From Photorhabdus heterorhabditis (GTDB lineage: Bacteria > Pseudomonadota > Gammaproteobacteria > Enterobacterales > Enterobacteriaceae), in contig NZ_RCWA01000014.1 of NCBI RefSeq assembly GCF_018448905.1, forward strand, positions 50,207-114,206: a DNA stretch of 64,000 nucleotides. The letters are read 5' to 3'. The notes beneath the pieces are model-generated. The model was not told the origin of the DNA, did no database searches, and saw only the letters and a list, made by a program, of their open reading frames with translations. Shown here piece by piece: positions 1-9,223 of the stretch. The stretch's first letter is position 1; each line of letters opens with the position of its first letter. Position numbers and translations under genes: made by a program.

Positions 1-99
1 GGCCGGGTTTCTAACCGGATCATCAATGAAGTCAAAGGGATATCAAGAGTGGTCTATGATGTCAGTGGTAAACCTCCTGCGACTATTGAGTGGGAATAA
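1..99 (+). CDS. guaA: GMP synthase, C-terminal end (partial)
   Basis: The window opens inside this gene. The 32 visible residues end in [11 protein letters not shown] and a TAA stop, which I recognise as the C-terminus of glutamine-hydrolysing GMP synthase (XMP to GMP, purine biosynthesis). The fragment belongs to the C-terminal dimerisation domain. The start and catalytic domains lie outside the window. Confidence 0.93.
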   Translation, partial: GRVSNRIINEVKGISRVVYDVSGKPPATIEWE

Positions 100-247
100 G
101 CCCTCAGAGTCTATAGACATTGGTTGAAGCCTAAATTAAAAACATCAATAAAACTAAAACGTTTTTTGGTGTTTTTGTTTATGGTATGCACTGAACTGTA
201 TTCGTCAGTTGGATATAACTGAGATTGGATTGAAGAGGTCTTAACTC

Positions 248-354
248 ATGAGTAACGTAGCCGTAGAGATCCATAACAAAGCTGTATGTGTTGAACAGAG
301 CAAACAACTGCCACGGAGTTGGTTAACAAGTTGATTGAAGAATATAAAGAATAA
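248..354 (+). pseudogene. Possible frameshifted remnant of a small ORF
   Basis: An ATG at 248 begins MSNVAVEIHNKAVCVEQSKQ and soon reaches a stop. Moving one frame from about base 308 gives a second stretch ending in ELVNKLIEEYKE and a stop at 354. Together they look like one short protein of about 35 residues broken by an indel. I do not recognise a family. It may be non-coding. Confidence 0.2.
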
Positions 355-363
355 ACTCGATAT

Positions 364-624
364 TCACTTGAGATTATTGTTAAAACTTGGTTTTTTCAGC
401 TTTATTTTGTTTAGAATTTGGATTGGGTTTAGTGACAATAAATGGGCCATGTGCATACATTCCACGACATCCAGTCTTCTTTCACCATTTTCAACTTTGG
501 CTATAAATGATTGAGGACGGCCAAATACTTGCGCCAGTTTTTCCTGTGTAATGCCTTTTTCCAAGCGTGTTTCGCGTAATAATCGGATAACGTGCTGATA
601 TTCTTCTGAGTAAATCGAGCTCAT
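364..624 (-). CDS. XRE-family helix-turn-helix regulator, 86 aa
   Basis: A small DNA-binding protein with one HTH_3 domain at about residues 11-70. The recognition-helix region reads TQEKLAQVFGRPQSFIAKVE, followed by the typical NGERRLDVVE segment. It has no effector domain, so it resembles HipB- or HigA-type antitoxins and small transcriptional repressors. No toxin gene is next to it. The upstream neighbour on the same strand is another, shortened, antitoxin-like gene. The low GC and lack of core-genome neighbours suggest an accessory patch downstream of guaA. The family assignment is secure; the role is not known. Confidence 0.75.
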   Translation of the reverse strand: MSSIYSEEYQHVIRLLRETRLEKGITQEKLAQVFGRPQSFIAKVENGERRLDVVECMHMAHLLSLNPIQILNKIKLKKPSFNNNLK

Positions 625-696
625 TCGTTTTGCCTTAATAGAAAGATCCCAAGTATAGAATATCCCTCATTTGCAGGAATATCCAAAGTTACAGTC

Positions 697-900
697 TCAG
701 AGAAGCTGTTCAGTTTTTTGTTTACGATTCAGTGTAATTTCTCCTATCAGTTTCTCTTTGATTGCTAACGTATTTGCGATTTCATATAAAGAATTAGTAT
801 TAAGTTGTTGTGCTTCTTGTGCGTCAAAGCCGAGTTCAGAAAAAATATTTTTCCCAATTGGTGTTACATGACGAATTTTAGTATCAATATTGACGGTCAC
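697..900 (-). CDS. Shortened antitoxin-like protein (HTH_37-type N-terminus)
   Basis: The start is a GTG at 900 with GGAG seven bases upstream. The product of 67 aa begins VTVNIDTKIRHVTPIGKNIF. The segment NIFSELGFDAQEAQQL resembles the opening of HTH_37 / XRE antitoxins of RelE/HigB-type pairs, which continue with a full helix-turn-helix. Here the protein ends in NRKQKTEQLL before any complete HTH, so it is probably truncated or decayed. No toxin ORF is adjacent. The family match is an inference from motif memory. Confidence 0.45.
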   Translation of the reverse strand: MTVNIDTKIRHVTPIGKNIFSELGFDAQEAQQLNTNSLYEIANTLAIKEKLIGEITLNRKQKTEQLL

Positions 901-1153
901 TTGTTTCTCCAATGCTACAAACCATGATTCAATTTTACGCTATTCTATTAATTAGTGATGTAGAAAGTGGCAAAGATGGTTTGTAGACTTTTGGATGTCC
1001 AATTTATTCATTAAGAGTTATTCCAGTTACAGCCGAAGATATTGTGATCCGCTGGATTATTTTCATAATGTCATTTCAAGTTATGTTCAGATATTTAATT
1101 ATCAATTCATCGGCCAATCGTTGCTATTTTGCGAATGTAACCGTTAAATTAAT

Positions 1154-1282
1154 GATATACTTTTCATCCTTCAAGTTGTTGCTTTGTTGGTTGTTTTCAC
1201 TTACCCCAGTCACAGAGTTATCTATGCTCCCGGGGATTCGCTCCCTTGCCGTCGCGATGCACCTTGAAATCTATTGGGTATA
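1154..1282. repeat. ERIC element (enterobacterial repetitive intergenic consensus)
   Basis: About 129 bases with the ERIC hallmarks: outer ends GATATACTTTTCATCCTTCA and ACCTTGAAATCTATTGGGTA, and a central imperfect palindrome containing CACTTACCCCAGTCAC and CTCCCGGGGATTCGCTC. The latter correspond to the sites of the ERIC2 and ERIC1R typing primers in the known consensus. ERICs are transcribed intergenic palindromes, probably non-autonomous mobile units. A 79-codon open frame running through it is a by-product of the repeat, not a gene. Confidence 0.88.
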
Positions 1283-1391
1283 AATGTCATCAATTTATTA
1301 ACTGATATTTTATTTTTTATCTATAAATTTTAGGCAAAGTAAAGATCTATGACAATATAAAATAAGACATTTTTACCCTGATCTATATTAA

Positions 1392-1784
1392 TTATCTTAT
1401 AAATCGGTGTGGATTTCTATTTAAAACATAAATAATTAGAATAGTTGTTACAGTGCCACTTCCAATAATTCCTGCTAACCAATTATTTCCATTTAAACCC
1501 AAGATTAAAGCGACAAACAAAGAGATAAAAGTGAGTAATAATCCATAACTTTGTCCCCTTATACTTTTTCTTACCATTTGCTCTAAAGCGACTTTTTCCA
1601 TCTCGTGTCTGTGCTGTTGTTGTTGTTCGATTAGGGTTAGAAATCGATCTGCAGCTCCTTTTGTATGTTGTTCATAAAGCGATAATATCTCCGAATCAGG
1701 CAATTGATAATATAATGGATTGATATCACCTTGATTAGATTGTTTAGCTATTTTCGGATGTTTTCCGGTGACCATTTTTCTCAT
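1392..1784 (-). CDS. DUF2335-like membrane protein
   Basis: The start at 1784 (MRKMVTGKHPKIAKQS) is chosen because it follows AGGGAAAGAG; upstream in-frame starts lie inside the neighbouring gene. The 130-aa product has a glutamine-rich helical segment (LIEQQQQHRHEMEKVALEQM) followed by two hydrophobic helices (around GLLLTFISLFVALILGL and AGIIGSGTVTTILIIYVL) and a short basic tail. This is the layout of the DUF2335 predicted membrane family, whose function is unknown. It overlaps the end of the upstream small gene by 41 bases, so the two are probably co-translated. Confidence 0.6.
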   Translation of the reverse strand: MRKMVTGKHPKIAKQSNQGDINPLYYQLPDSEILSLYEQHTKGAADRFLTLIEQQQQHRHEMEKVALEQMVRKSIRGQSYGLLLTFISLFVALILGLNGNNWLAGIIGSGTVTTILIIYVLNRNPHRFIR

Positions 1785-1998
1785 ATATCGTCTCTTTCCC
1801 TGTAGATAATATGATTTCATCATTGAATTGCTTTAATACAACAGCAAAGTCTGCACGGACTTTATCCAGATCATCTGCTAAAGTATCAACATCACTCTTC
1901 TGTGGGATAAGATCAAAATAGTTTGTATTGGGCATAATATCGAATCTCGGTGAAATTGATCTTAATTTATTAAAATATTGTATGAAAATGTTCATCAT
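1744..1998 (-). CDS. Small hypothetical protein, partner of the DUF2335-like gene
   Basis: 84 codons, starting MMNIFIQYFN after an AGGT ribosome site; an internal start at 1935 (MPNTNYFDL) is also possible. The protein is acidic in the middle (SDVDTLADDLDKVRADF), polar at the end, and has no membrane segment. I do not recognise it. It overlaps the next gene and so forms a two-gene unit with it. The pair stands alone between an ERIC element and rlmA. Confidence 0.5.
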   Translation of the reverse strand: MMNIFIQYFNKLRSISPRFDIMPNTNYFDLIPQKSDVDTLADDLDKVRADFAVVLKQFNDEIILSTGKETIYEKNGHRKTSENS

Positions 1999-2275
1999 AT
2001 TACCTGTGTTATTAGTTGCTTCTATTAGTTAAATGATTTATTTACAATTATATTTTCTTGATTTTGATTGGATAATAATACCTGATAAATAGATTTATTC
2101 CATAAAAATATTGCGAGCCGGCTCAAAAATAGAACTGAAAATAATGGAATATAATTTCATTCAAGGTAATTATTAATCGTCTATATAGGAACTATTAATG
2201 AGTATGATTTACGACTAAAAGTATCAGAATATGCTATAGTGCTGGCTGGTTTTTGCTTATATTTTTGGGAATCTT

Positions 2276-3094
2276 ATGTCGTATCAATGCCCCTTATGTC
2301 ATCAATCTTTATTGTTCACTCGACAGCAATGGCGTTGTGAGAATAATCATCAGTTTGATTGTGCGAAAGAAGGGTATGTCAATCTGATGCCTGTTCAGCA
2401 TAAAAGGTCTAAAGAACCGGGAGATAGTCCAGAGATGATGCAATCAAGAAGGGCGTTTTTGGATTCTGGGCATTATCAACCATTACAACAACAGGTTTCG
2501 GAATTGCTGGAAAAGTATCTGCCAGAAAAGGCAGAAAGTTTACTGGACATAGGATGCGGTGAAGGTTATTACACCGCTGCGGTTGAAGCGCAGTTAAGCA
2601 AGAGACGTAATCTTAAAATCTATGGGTTAGATGTCGCTAAGATCGCAGTTCGTTATGGCGCTAAGCGCTATCCTGCTGTCAGCTTTTGTGTCGCGTCGAG
2701 CCATCGTTTGCCATTTGCCGATGAATCTCTTGCCGGGGTGCTACGGATTTACGCGCCTTGCAAAGCGGAAGAACTGGCAAGGGTTGTTAAGCCACAGGGA
2801 ATTGTTCTGACAGTCACTCCCGGTCCTCGCCATCTTTATCAGCTCAAGGAATTGATTTATCAGAATATTCAGCTTCATCCATTGAAGACAGAACAGTTAG
2901 CAGGATTCGAATTGATAACGGATGAATCATTATCTTATCCAATGAAATTAAATGGAATACAGGCGCATCATTTATTACAGATGACACCATTTGCCTGGCG
3001 GGCCACAGAAGATGTGAAAAAAGGATTGGCAGATAAAGCGTTGTTTGAATGCGAAACTGATTTTATATTGCGGGTTTATCAACGTCTTGATTAA
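2276..3094 (+). CDS. rlmA: 23S rRNA (guanine-745 N1)-methyltransferase
   Basis: 272 aa, the usual length for RlmA (RrmA). The N-terminus carries the zinc site C5, C8, C21, H25 (CPLCHQS ... CENNHQFD). The SAM-binding motif I, DIGCGEG, lies at residues 91-97. The enzyme methylates N1 of G745 in helix 35 of 23S rRNA. The gene is convergent with mntP across a stem-loop, as in E. coli where rlmA and mntP are also neighbours. Confidence 0.95.
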   Translation: MSYQCPLCHQSLLFTRQQWRCENNHQFDCAKEGYVNLMPVQHKRSKEPGDSPEMMQSRRAFLDSGHYQPLQQQVSELLEKYLPEKAESLLDIGCGEGYYTAAVEAQLSKRRNLKIYGLDVAKIAVRYGAKRYPAVSFCVASSHRLPFADESLAGVLRIYAPCKAEELARVVKPQGIVLTVTPGPRHLYQLKELIYQNIQLHPLKTEQLAGFELITDESLSYPMKLNGIQAHHLLQMTPFAWRATEDVKKGLADKALFECETDFILRVYQRLD

Positions 3095-3102
3095 TTAGAA
3101 TT

Positions 3103-3144
3103 TAGCCCAAAATATCATTTTTGGAAAAGAAATATTCTGGGCTA
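3103..3144. terminator. Stem-loop between convergent rlmA and mntP
   Basis: TAGCCCAAAATAT pairs with ATATTCTGGGCTA (12 of 13 positions) across a 16-base loop, in the 56 bases between the two stop codons. It probably serves as a shared terminator. Neither strand has a long T-run after it, so this is inferred from position. Confidence 0.5.
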
Positions 3145-3150
3145 GAGGCG

Positions 3151-3732
3151 TTATTTCGAGTACATAAATAATTCGAGGTGTTCAAATAAAATATTGAAGC
3201 CAATTGCAATCAGAATAAGCCCACCAATAAGCTCAGCACGTTTGCCTAGTAGTGGGCCAATATAGCGGCCAATTAACATCCCCAATGTCGCCATAATCAT
3301 TGTCATTATACCGATAGCCATCGCAGTATGTATGATATTGACTTGAAGAAAAGCGAGTCCGACACCAATTGCCATTGCATCCAGACTGGTAGCAATAGCG
3401 GTTGTTATTAATACCATTGAATTGTGGCGGCAGGGTGGTTCACACTTTTTTTCCGGGCTAGCTTTAAAACTGTCTGTAACCATTCTATAGCCTAGAATAA
3501 ACAGCAGAGTGAAAGCAATCCAATGATCCCACTCCATAATATACTGACTGGCATAAAGTCCTATCGACCAGCCAATCAGCGGAGTACAAGCTTCCACCAC
3601 ACCAAATATCAGGCCAGTACGGAGTGCTTCACGAAAATGTGGTCTATGCAGTGCGGCCCCTTTGCCGATTGCAGCAGCAAAAGCATCCATTGAGAGCGCT
3701 AAAGCTAGGATAAGGGTTGCGTATAAGTTCAT
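3151..3732 (-). CDS. mntP: Manganese efflux pump MntP
   Basis: 193 aa, an inner-membrane protein of two homologous three-helix repeats. Each repeat carries the conserved acidic motif: SMDAFAAA (D16) and SLDAMAIG (D118). It exports Mn2+ and protects against manganese excess. The 5' leader holds a yybP-ykoY riboswitch, which is the known Mn2+-responsive control of this gene in E. coli. It sits between rlmA and yobD as in E. coli. Confidence 0.95.
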   Translation of the reverse strand: MNLYATLILALALSMDAFAAAIGKGAALHRPHFREALRTGLIFGVVEACTPLIGWSIGLYASQYIMEWDHWIAFTLLFILGYRMVTDSFKASPEKKCEPPCRHNSMVLITTAIATSLDAMAIGVGLAFLQVNIIHTAMAIGIMTMIMATLGMLIGRYIGPLLGKRAELIGGLILIAIGFNILFEHLELFMYSK

Positions 3733-3754
3733 TAAAATAGCCTCGGTTGGGTGT

Positions 3755-3922
3755 TTCCATATACATATAACTCACCCCCAACCAATGATGTGTTATATGC
3801 CTATGGTCTTGCCAACCTTAAAGGCTACCCGTACCACGTTTTATTTTGAAACGAGTATGTTGATACGAGTTTTTCAGAGAAATTAACTAAATCATTTTTC
3901 TGAAACAGGCTACTCCCCATGA
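3755..3922 (-). ncRNA. yybP-ykoY manganese riboswitch upstream of mntP
   Basis: Read on the minus strand, the leader contains GGGGAGTAGCCTG (from 3918), then TCAACATACTCG (ending near 3852) and GGCAAGACCAT (near 3803-3813). The first two are the conserved paired and loop elements of the RF00080 class. A further stem-loop built on GGTTGGGGGTGAG and ACACCCAACC lies just before the mntP start and could be the expression platform. Exact ends are approximate. Confidence 0.88.
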
Positions 3923-4093
3923 CTTTTTCAAAGATAGCATAATAACTCAAAAAGAGAAAATAATATTATTTTTAGGGTTAAAGTATGATACCGATAATAA
4001 TTATCATTATCTATTTGTCATGTGGGAGAAAATAAAAACCAGCATAAAGCTGATTGTTTATTATTTATTTTTCTATCCATTATTTATTCTTAT

Positions 4094-4552
4094 CTATCTA
4101 TTTTCAACAAGGAATTTATAAATCATTTCTAAATCATCAAGTTGGCAGACTGAGACATATAAATTTTTATTTTCTAAACCAATAACCAGAATGCCATCTT
4201 CAGATAAATTTATGGTTTTTATCCGGTCATAAGAAATAAACGTATTTGCGTAGAAAAAACCTTTACTTTTAAATAACAATTTAGGTGAGCGTATATAGGC
4301 AATATAAATAGTAACCAGGATAGTAAATAACAATAAATATGTGGTTAAACGACTACCATGAGCAATGATATTATTATAAACAACAATAAGTATCAGGATA
4401 ATAAAGATGAGAGCATCAATTTTATGTTTTCTTTTTAGCTTTATTTGTAAATAGGTTTTTCCTTTCAGTAGATTAACCACAAATTCGTCATAGATAGCGA
4501 AAGCTAGCATTAGCACAATTAAACTCACTAATACCATATCATTGAGGCTCAT
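4094..4552 (-). CDS. yobD: YobD, UPF0266 inner-membrane protein
   Basis: 152 aa, the same length as E. coli YobD. Three hydrophobic segments occupy about the first 90 residues (from [17 protein letters not shown] to [16 protein letters not shown]), followed by a soluble C-terminal part. The function is unknown. As in E. coli it lies downstream of manZ, but here a strong hairpin terminator separates the two, so read-through would be needed for co-transcription. Confidence 0.9.
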   Translation of the reverse strand: MSLNDMVLVSLIVLMLAFAIYDEFVVNLLKGKTYLQIKLKRKHKIDALIFIILILIVVYNNIIAHGSRLTTYLLLFTILVTIYIAYIRSPKLLFKSKGFFYANTFISYDRIKTINLSEDGILVIGLENKNLYVSVCQLDDLEMIYKFLVENR

Positions 4553-4573
4553 TCTTTAATCTCTGTGTTGTTG

Positions 4574-4610
4574 TAAAAAAAAAAATACGGGGAGGAATTT
4601 CTCCCCGTAT
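4574..4610 (-). terminator. Rho-independent terminator of manXYZ
   Basis: On the minus strand, ATACGGGGAG and CTCCCCGTAT form a perfect 10-bp stem with a 6-base loop, followed by a run of 11 T. It ends the manXYZ transcript just after manZ and upstream of yobD. Confidence 0.9.
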
Positions 4611-4630
4611 GATTAATGGGATGATTATTT

Positions 4631-5506
4631 CTATAGGCCGAGGAACCCAAATCTGGCACCAATAATCCCCAGAATAAAGAAGCCAATAATAATCCATAGG
4701 GCATTGACTTTATGCCTTAATAGCCACATACAGGCAAATGTCAGCAATAGTGGTACAAGGCCCGGCATCAGTTGATCAAGGATATTCTGAACCGTGGTGA
4801 TTGTTTTTTCACCTGTTTGTTGGTTAGGGATTTCTGATACGACTAGCGGGATATTGACTTTCGTCCATTTATTAACTAATGCTCCCATGACAAACAGTCC
4901 AAGGATTGATGCACCCTCCGTCATTTTTTGTAGGAAGCCTCCCCCCATATCCTGAACGATATGAATCCCTTTCTTATAGCCATAAGAGATCCCTGAATAG
5001 AGAACCAATAGGCGAACCAAGTTAAATAAAAAGAAGAATAGTACTGGTCCAAGCCAGCTACCGCTCATTGCTAGACCCGCCCCCAAAGCAGCAAATACCG
5101 GGCGGACTGTGCCCCAAAAAATTGGATCACCCACACCGGCCAATGGCCCCATCAAACCGACTTTGATACCGTTGATAGCACCATCATCAATTGTTGCTCC
5201 ATTAGCTCTCTGCTCTTCCATTGCCATCGTGACGCCCAATACAGGTGCGACAACGTAAGGATGAGTATTAAAGAATTCAAGATGACGTTTAATTGCTTGT
5301 TTACGCTCGTCGGTATTTTCTGGATACAGACGACGGAGGGCTGGAACCATAGAAAAACAGAAACCCAGCGCTTGCATACGTTCAAAGTTCCATGAGCCTT
5401 GGAACACATTAGAGCGGAGGAATACACCGCGGATGTCGCTTGGTGTCAGTTTTTTCTGGCCGACTGTCTGAGCCGCCGTTTTTGTTGTATCTAACATGTT
5501 GCTCAT
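4631..5506 (-). CDS. manZ: PTS mannose-family IID component
   Basis: 291 aa (E. coli 283; the extra residues are at the N-terminus). LTPSDIRGVFLRSNVFQGSW and WNFERMQALGFCFSMVPALR are near-identical to E. coli ManZ. With ManY it forms the membrane channel of the mannose/glucose/glucosamine permease. In E. coli this permease also serves as entry route for lambda DNA and receptor for class IIa bacteriocins. It follows manY by a few bases and belongs to one operon with manX and manY. Confidence 0.96.
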   Translation of the reverse strand: MSNMLDTTKTAAQTVGQKKLTPSDIRGVFLRSNVFQGSWNFERMQALGFCFSMVPALRRLYPENTDERKQAIKRHLEFFNTHPYVVAPVLGVTMAMEEQRANGATIDDGAINGIKVGLMGPLAGVGDPIFWGTVRPVFAALGAGLAMSGSWLGPVLFFFLFNLVRLLVLYSGISYGYKKGIHIVQDMGGGFLQKMTEGASILGLFVMGALVNKWTKVNIPLVVSEIPNQQTGEKTITTVQNILDQLMPGLVPLLLTFACMWLLRHKVNALWIIIGFFILGIIGARFGFLGL

Positions 5507-5510
5507 CCTC

Positions 5511-6311
5511 TTAGTCTAATTCGTTATCAAGATCGTTATTGGTGTGTCCAGGGGCAGCAACCACCTGAGATTTGTTGTATTTAGGGCTGAGTTGAATGTA
5601 TAGCACGGCCATAACAATACCAATAATACCCAATGCAACCAGGTTGAAATCAGTAAATGCCGCAGTGACGAAACCGAGATAGAAGAATGGCATTAAGTAG
5701 CCCGCACGCATCATATTGATGACCATTGCATAACCTACAACCACAATCATTCCACCCGCAATATTCAGGCCGTTTGTTACAACTTCAGGAATAGAGGCGA
5801 GCAATTGTTGGACTTCGTTGGTCCCAACGGACAGGGCAACAATCAGGGCAGGGATAGCAATACGCATAGCTTGAAGCAGTAATGCGGATAAATGGATAAG
5901 GCTGATAGCCCGAAGATTGCCACGTTCTGCTGCGTTGTCAGCGGCATGCTGGAACGCAACTGTGATGGTACGGACAATGATAGTCAGAACTTGTCCTGCG
6001 GCTGCCAAAGGAATTGCCAGTGCGATACCTTCACCGATATCTCGTCCACCTGCGATGACCAAAATAGTTGAAATGATTGATGCTAAAGCCGCATCCGGAG
6101 CAATTGCGGCACCGATATTCATCCAGCCAAGTGCGATCATCTCCAGCGTACCGCCAATAATGACGCCAGTTGTCATGTCACCGAGAATGATTCCGATTAA
6201 AGTACAGGCCACAAGTGGGCGATGGAATTGAAATTCATCAAGAATGGAATCCATACCTGCAATACAGGCTACGATGAATATCAATGAAATTTGAACAACG
6301 GTAATTTCCAT
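5511..6311 (-). CDS. manY: PTS mannose-family IIC component
   Basis: 266 aa, the E. coli length, very hydrophobic with several membrane helices. It starts MEITVVQISLIFIVACIAGM and carries the IIC signature segment GIILGDMTTGVIIGGTLEMI. It forms the sugar channel with ManZ. It lies between manX and manZ with short spacers and a good ribosome site (AGGAGACAAACA before ATG). Confidence 0.96.
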   Translation of the reverse strand: MEITVVQISLIFIVACIAGMDSILDEFQFHRPLVACTLIGIILGDMTTGVIIGGTLEMIALGWMNIGAAIAPDAALASIISTILVIAGGRDIGEGIALAIPLAAAGQVLTIIVRTITVAFQHAADNAAERGNLRAISLIHLSALLLQAMRIAIPALIVALSVGTNEVQQLLASIPEVVTNGLNIAGGMIVVVGYAMVINMMRAGYLMPFFYLGFVTAAFTDFNLVALGIIGIVMAVLYIQLSPKYNKSQVVAAPGHTNNDLDNELD

Positions 6312-6384
6312 TGTTTGTCTCCTGTAACCAAATTAAATTTGGTGAGAAATTTTTGCCATTGAGTAATAGTTAAATTGCTCTGGT

Positions 6385-7359
6385 TTAATTTTCGTTTTTG
6401 ACCTTCTGGATTAGATCCATCATTTGCAGACGGGTATCACTGGCAACTTTACGGGCTTCTAGCTCAATGCTACGTTCATCCAATTTTTTGAAGGCTTTAA
6501 TATCAGTTTCATCAATAGATATTGCGTTATTAACTTGTATTTTTCCCTGTCGGTATGCCATTCCCCCGATGTTTACAGAAGTGATATTGACACCATTTTC
6601 GACCAGACGAAGAACATCTGTTGGATTTGTGAACAATAACATGACTCGTTCATTAGCATATTTCGGGTTGTTGTAAACGCGAATACATTTTGCGATATCA
6701 ACAACGTGAGCACTAATCCCCGGTGGAGCAACCTGTTTCAGTAAAGTGGAGCGAACAGTATCGGCTGCAACTTCGTCGCTGACGACAATAATCCGTTTGA
6801 CATTGGTTTCTTTTGTCCAACGGGTAGCAACCTGACCATGAATAAGGCGGTCATCAATTCGGGCCAGCGCGATTTTCATATGACCACCGGTTGGTGGTGC
6901 TGATGTAAGTGTCGCTACGGGGGCAGGGGCTACAGGTTTGACAGGTTCAACTTTTGGTGTTTCTTCTGTTTTTAGGGCCCGGATACCCTCTTTTCCTGTT
7001 TCCAGAGCGACTGAGACCAATTCTTCTAAAGATGGATCATCATCACGGCACATAAAGGCTTCAACTAGCATCGGGACGTTAACCCCGGTAATAATCTCAT
7101 AATTTTCTTTATCTACAGCGATACGGTTAGCTGCATTGAATGGACTTCCTCCCCATGTATCAACAAAAAATAGCACCCCTTTATCTGTGCTGAGCTTTGC
7201 AAGTTTGCTGTTGTATTTTTCAAATAAAGTATCGGCATTTTCACCAGGAACAAAGTCAATATAAGAAACGTTTTCTTGTTCCCCAATTAACATCTCTACG
7301 GTGCGAAGCAGTTGCTCAGCCGCAGCTCCATGTGTGCCAATCATAATGGCTATACTCAC
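6385..7359 (-). CDS. manX: PTS mannose-family IIAB component
   Basis: 324 aa. The IIA domain (about 1-130) has its phosphorylated His at H10 in MIGTHGAAA. A Pro/Ala/Val-rich linker (about 135-157) leads to the IIB domain (160-324), whose phospho-His is H174 in DDRLIHGQVATRW. The cytoplasmic protein passes phosphate from HPr to the incoming sugar. It is first gene of manXYZ; its promoter must lie in the AT-rich region upstream of 7359. Confidence 0.96.
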   Translation of the reverse strand: MSIAIMIGTHGAAAEQLLRTVEMLIGEQENVSYIDFVPGENADTLFEKYNSKLAKLSTDKGVLFFVDTWGGSPFNAANRIAVDKENYEIITGVNVPMLVEAFMCRDDDPSLEELVSVALETGKEGIRALKTEETPKVEPVKPVAPAPVATLTSAPPTGGHMKIALARIDDRLIHGQVATRWTKETNVKRIIVVSDEVAADTVRSTLLKQVAPPGISAHVVDIAKCIRVYNNPKYANERVMLLFTNPTDVLRLVENGVNITSVNIGGMAYRQGKIQVNNAISIDETDIKAFKKLDERSIELEARKVASDTRLQMMDLIQKVKNEN

Positions 7360-7776
7360 CTATTTTCCCCTCTGTTAGTAATATAAATGCAGAATGATTA
7401 CAAATTTACTCCAATAATTTTAATGAATCATTCTTCCAACAAAAAATTCACCTGTATAAGTAATAGTCTTTTGTTGATTTGGTGTCTGAATATTTGGCTT
7501 GATTTAGACTTTTATCTCTTATTGGCTGAGAAAACACACTATTAGATTAGCATCAGAGGCACTAGAGAAAAATTGCTATCAGTCAGAAAAAATGAAATAG
7601 GTGAACATATTAGTAATAAAATAATTTAATAAACTAAATATTGTTAAATTTCATTTTAATTATCTTAAATTTAACTTTAAAAGGTTATTAATTCTGTTCC
7701 CGGTAACATCTTATTAATTTAAAATTAAAAATATATTCATCTTTTTAGGTTAAGAAATATCCGATTTGGATTTTGC
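7360..7776. other. AT-rich intergenic region upstream of manX
   Basis: About 400 bases without a credible gene. It must contain the manX promoter (minus strand). I could not identify a convincing CRP, Mlc or NagC site by eye. The sequence is strongly AT-rich with long A/T runs around 7615-7740, which would suit H-NS binding. Confidence 0.5.
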
Positions 7777-7809
7777 ATAAAAAATATCCCGGCCGTAAGG
7801 CAGGGATAT
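7777..7809 (-). terminator. Rho-independent terminator of sdaA
   Basis: On the minus strand, ATATCCCTGCC and GGCCGGGATAT form the stem around a TTAC loop, directly followed by six T. It lies about 50 bases past the sdaA stop. Confidence 0.92.
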
Positions 7810-7858
7810 GTTCGTTGTGGAAGGATTTGCTGCTTAAAAAAGCGGGTTACTTATTTGA

Positions 7859-9223
7859 TTAATCACACTGAACTTTAATCGCCAAACCGCCACGGGATGT
7901 TTCACGATATTTAGCGTTCATGTCTTTACCTGTTTCATACATGGTTTCAATAACCTTATCGAGAGAAACACGTGGTTCACTGGTACGGCGCAGAGCCATA
8001 CGTGCAGCGTTGATTGCTTTTACTGAAGCAATTGCATTTCGTTCAATACAGGGAACCTGTACTTGGCCTGCTACCGGGTCACAAGTAAGACCAAGGTTAT
8101 GTTCCATGCCGATTTCAGCCGCAATGCAAACCTGTTCAGCACTACCGCCGAGTAATTCAGTAAGACCCGCTGCTGCCATTGAGCAAGCAACCCCCACTTC
8201 GCCCTGACAACCAACTTCAGCGCCAGAAATAGAGGCATTCATTTTATACAGAATACCGATAGCACCAGAGGCCAGGAAATAGCGGATGTACAGCTCTGGT
8301 GTTACAGGTTCAATGCAATGGTTGTAGTAAGCAAGTACGGCGGGAACAATTCCACAAGCACCATTGGTTGGTGCTGTAACAACACGTCCACCCGCAGCAT
8401 TTTCTTCATTGACTGCTAATGCAAACATGTTTATCAAATCTACGACATTCATTGGATCATTAGACAGATTATTTGATGCAGTCAGCATACGGTGTAGTGC
8501 TGCTGCCCGGCGTGGTACACGCAATGGGCCAGGCAGAACGCCTTCTGTGTTCAGGCCACGCTCAATACAAGCCTGCATGGTATCCCAAACATCAGCAAAG
8601 TAGGCATAAATCTCTTCCTGGCTGTGGAGATCCAATTCGTTTTTCATCATTAAACCGGAGACAGACAGCCCGGTTTTATTACAATTCATCAGTAATTCTT
8701 TTGCTGAGCTGTATGGATATGAAACAGGTTTGGTATCCTGAGATGGCTTACCAAAATGTTCTTCGTCAACAATAAAACCACCACCAATTGAGTAGTAGGT
8801 TTTGCTATAAACTTTTTTGTCACCAGCGAATGCATGAATTTGCATACCGTTTTCATGTAGCGATAGGTTATCACTACGGAAAACCATGCCGCTGTCGTGT
8901 GGGAAATCGACTTCATGTAAACCATTGGCCAGCTTAATACGCTGAGTTTGCTCTACATCACGAATAAAACCGGGGATCGAATCAATATCAACTGTTGCTG
9001 GCAAGTTGCCTGCCAGGCCCATGATAATGGCGATATCCGTATGGTGACCCTTACCGGTTAATGAGAGTGAGCCGTAAACATCGACGGCTACACGCGTGAT
9101 AGAAGGCATTAGTCCCTGGTTTACCAGATCGTCGACAAACTGTTTGCCGGCTTTCATCGGGCCAACCGTATGAGAGCTAGATGGGCCGATACCGACCTTA
9201 AACATGTCGAAAACGCTAATCAC
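7859..9223 (-). CDS. sdaA: L-serine dehydratase (deaminase) 1
   Basis: 454 aa, the length of E. coli SdaA, beginning [20 protein letters not shown]. It converts L-serine to pyruvate and ammonia with an oxygen-sensitive 4Fe-4S cluster. The candidate cluster cysteines are C339 (AEVGCQGE), C381 (LTCDPVAG) and C392 (VPCIERN). The N-terminal half is the beta domain and the C-terminal half the alpha catalytic domain. It lies upstream of its own terminator; nudL and pabB precede it on the same strand, as in E. coli. Confidence 0.97.
   Translation of the reverse strand: MISVFDMFKVGIGPSSSHTVGPMKAGKQFVDDLVNQGLMPSITRVAVDVYGSLSLTGKGHHTDIAIIMGLAGNLPATVDIDSIPGFIRDVEQTQRIKLANGLHEVDFPHDSGMVFRSDNLSLHENGMQIHAFAGDKKVYSKTYYSIGGGFIVDEEHFGKPSQDTKPVSYPYSSAKELLMNCNKTGLSVSGLMMKNELDLHSQEEIYAYFADVWDTMQACIERGLNTEGVLPGPLRVPRRAAALHRMLTASNNLSNDPMNVVDLINMFALAVNEENAAGGRVVTAPTNGACGIVPAVLAYYNHCIEPVTPELYIRYFLASGAIGILYKMNASISGAEVGCQGEVGVACSMAAAGLTELLGGSAEQVCIAAEIGMEHNLGLTCDPVAGQVQVPCIERNAIASVKAINAARMALRRTSEPRVSLDKVIETMYETGKDMNAKYRETSRGGLAIKVQCD

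Noticed and set aside
1044-1283. 79-codon open frame on the plus strand
   Set aside because: Its second half lies inside the ERIC repeat and there is no ribosome site or family resemblance.
3662-3886. 74-codon plus-strand frame across the mntP start and leader
   Set aside because: It overlaps mntP and its riboswitch antisense; no support as a gene.
5917-6231. 104-codon plus-strand frame inside manY
   Set aside because: Antisense shadow of a strongly conserved membrane protein gene.
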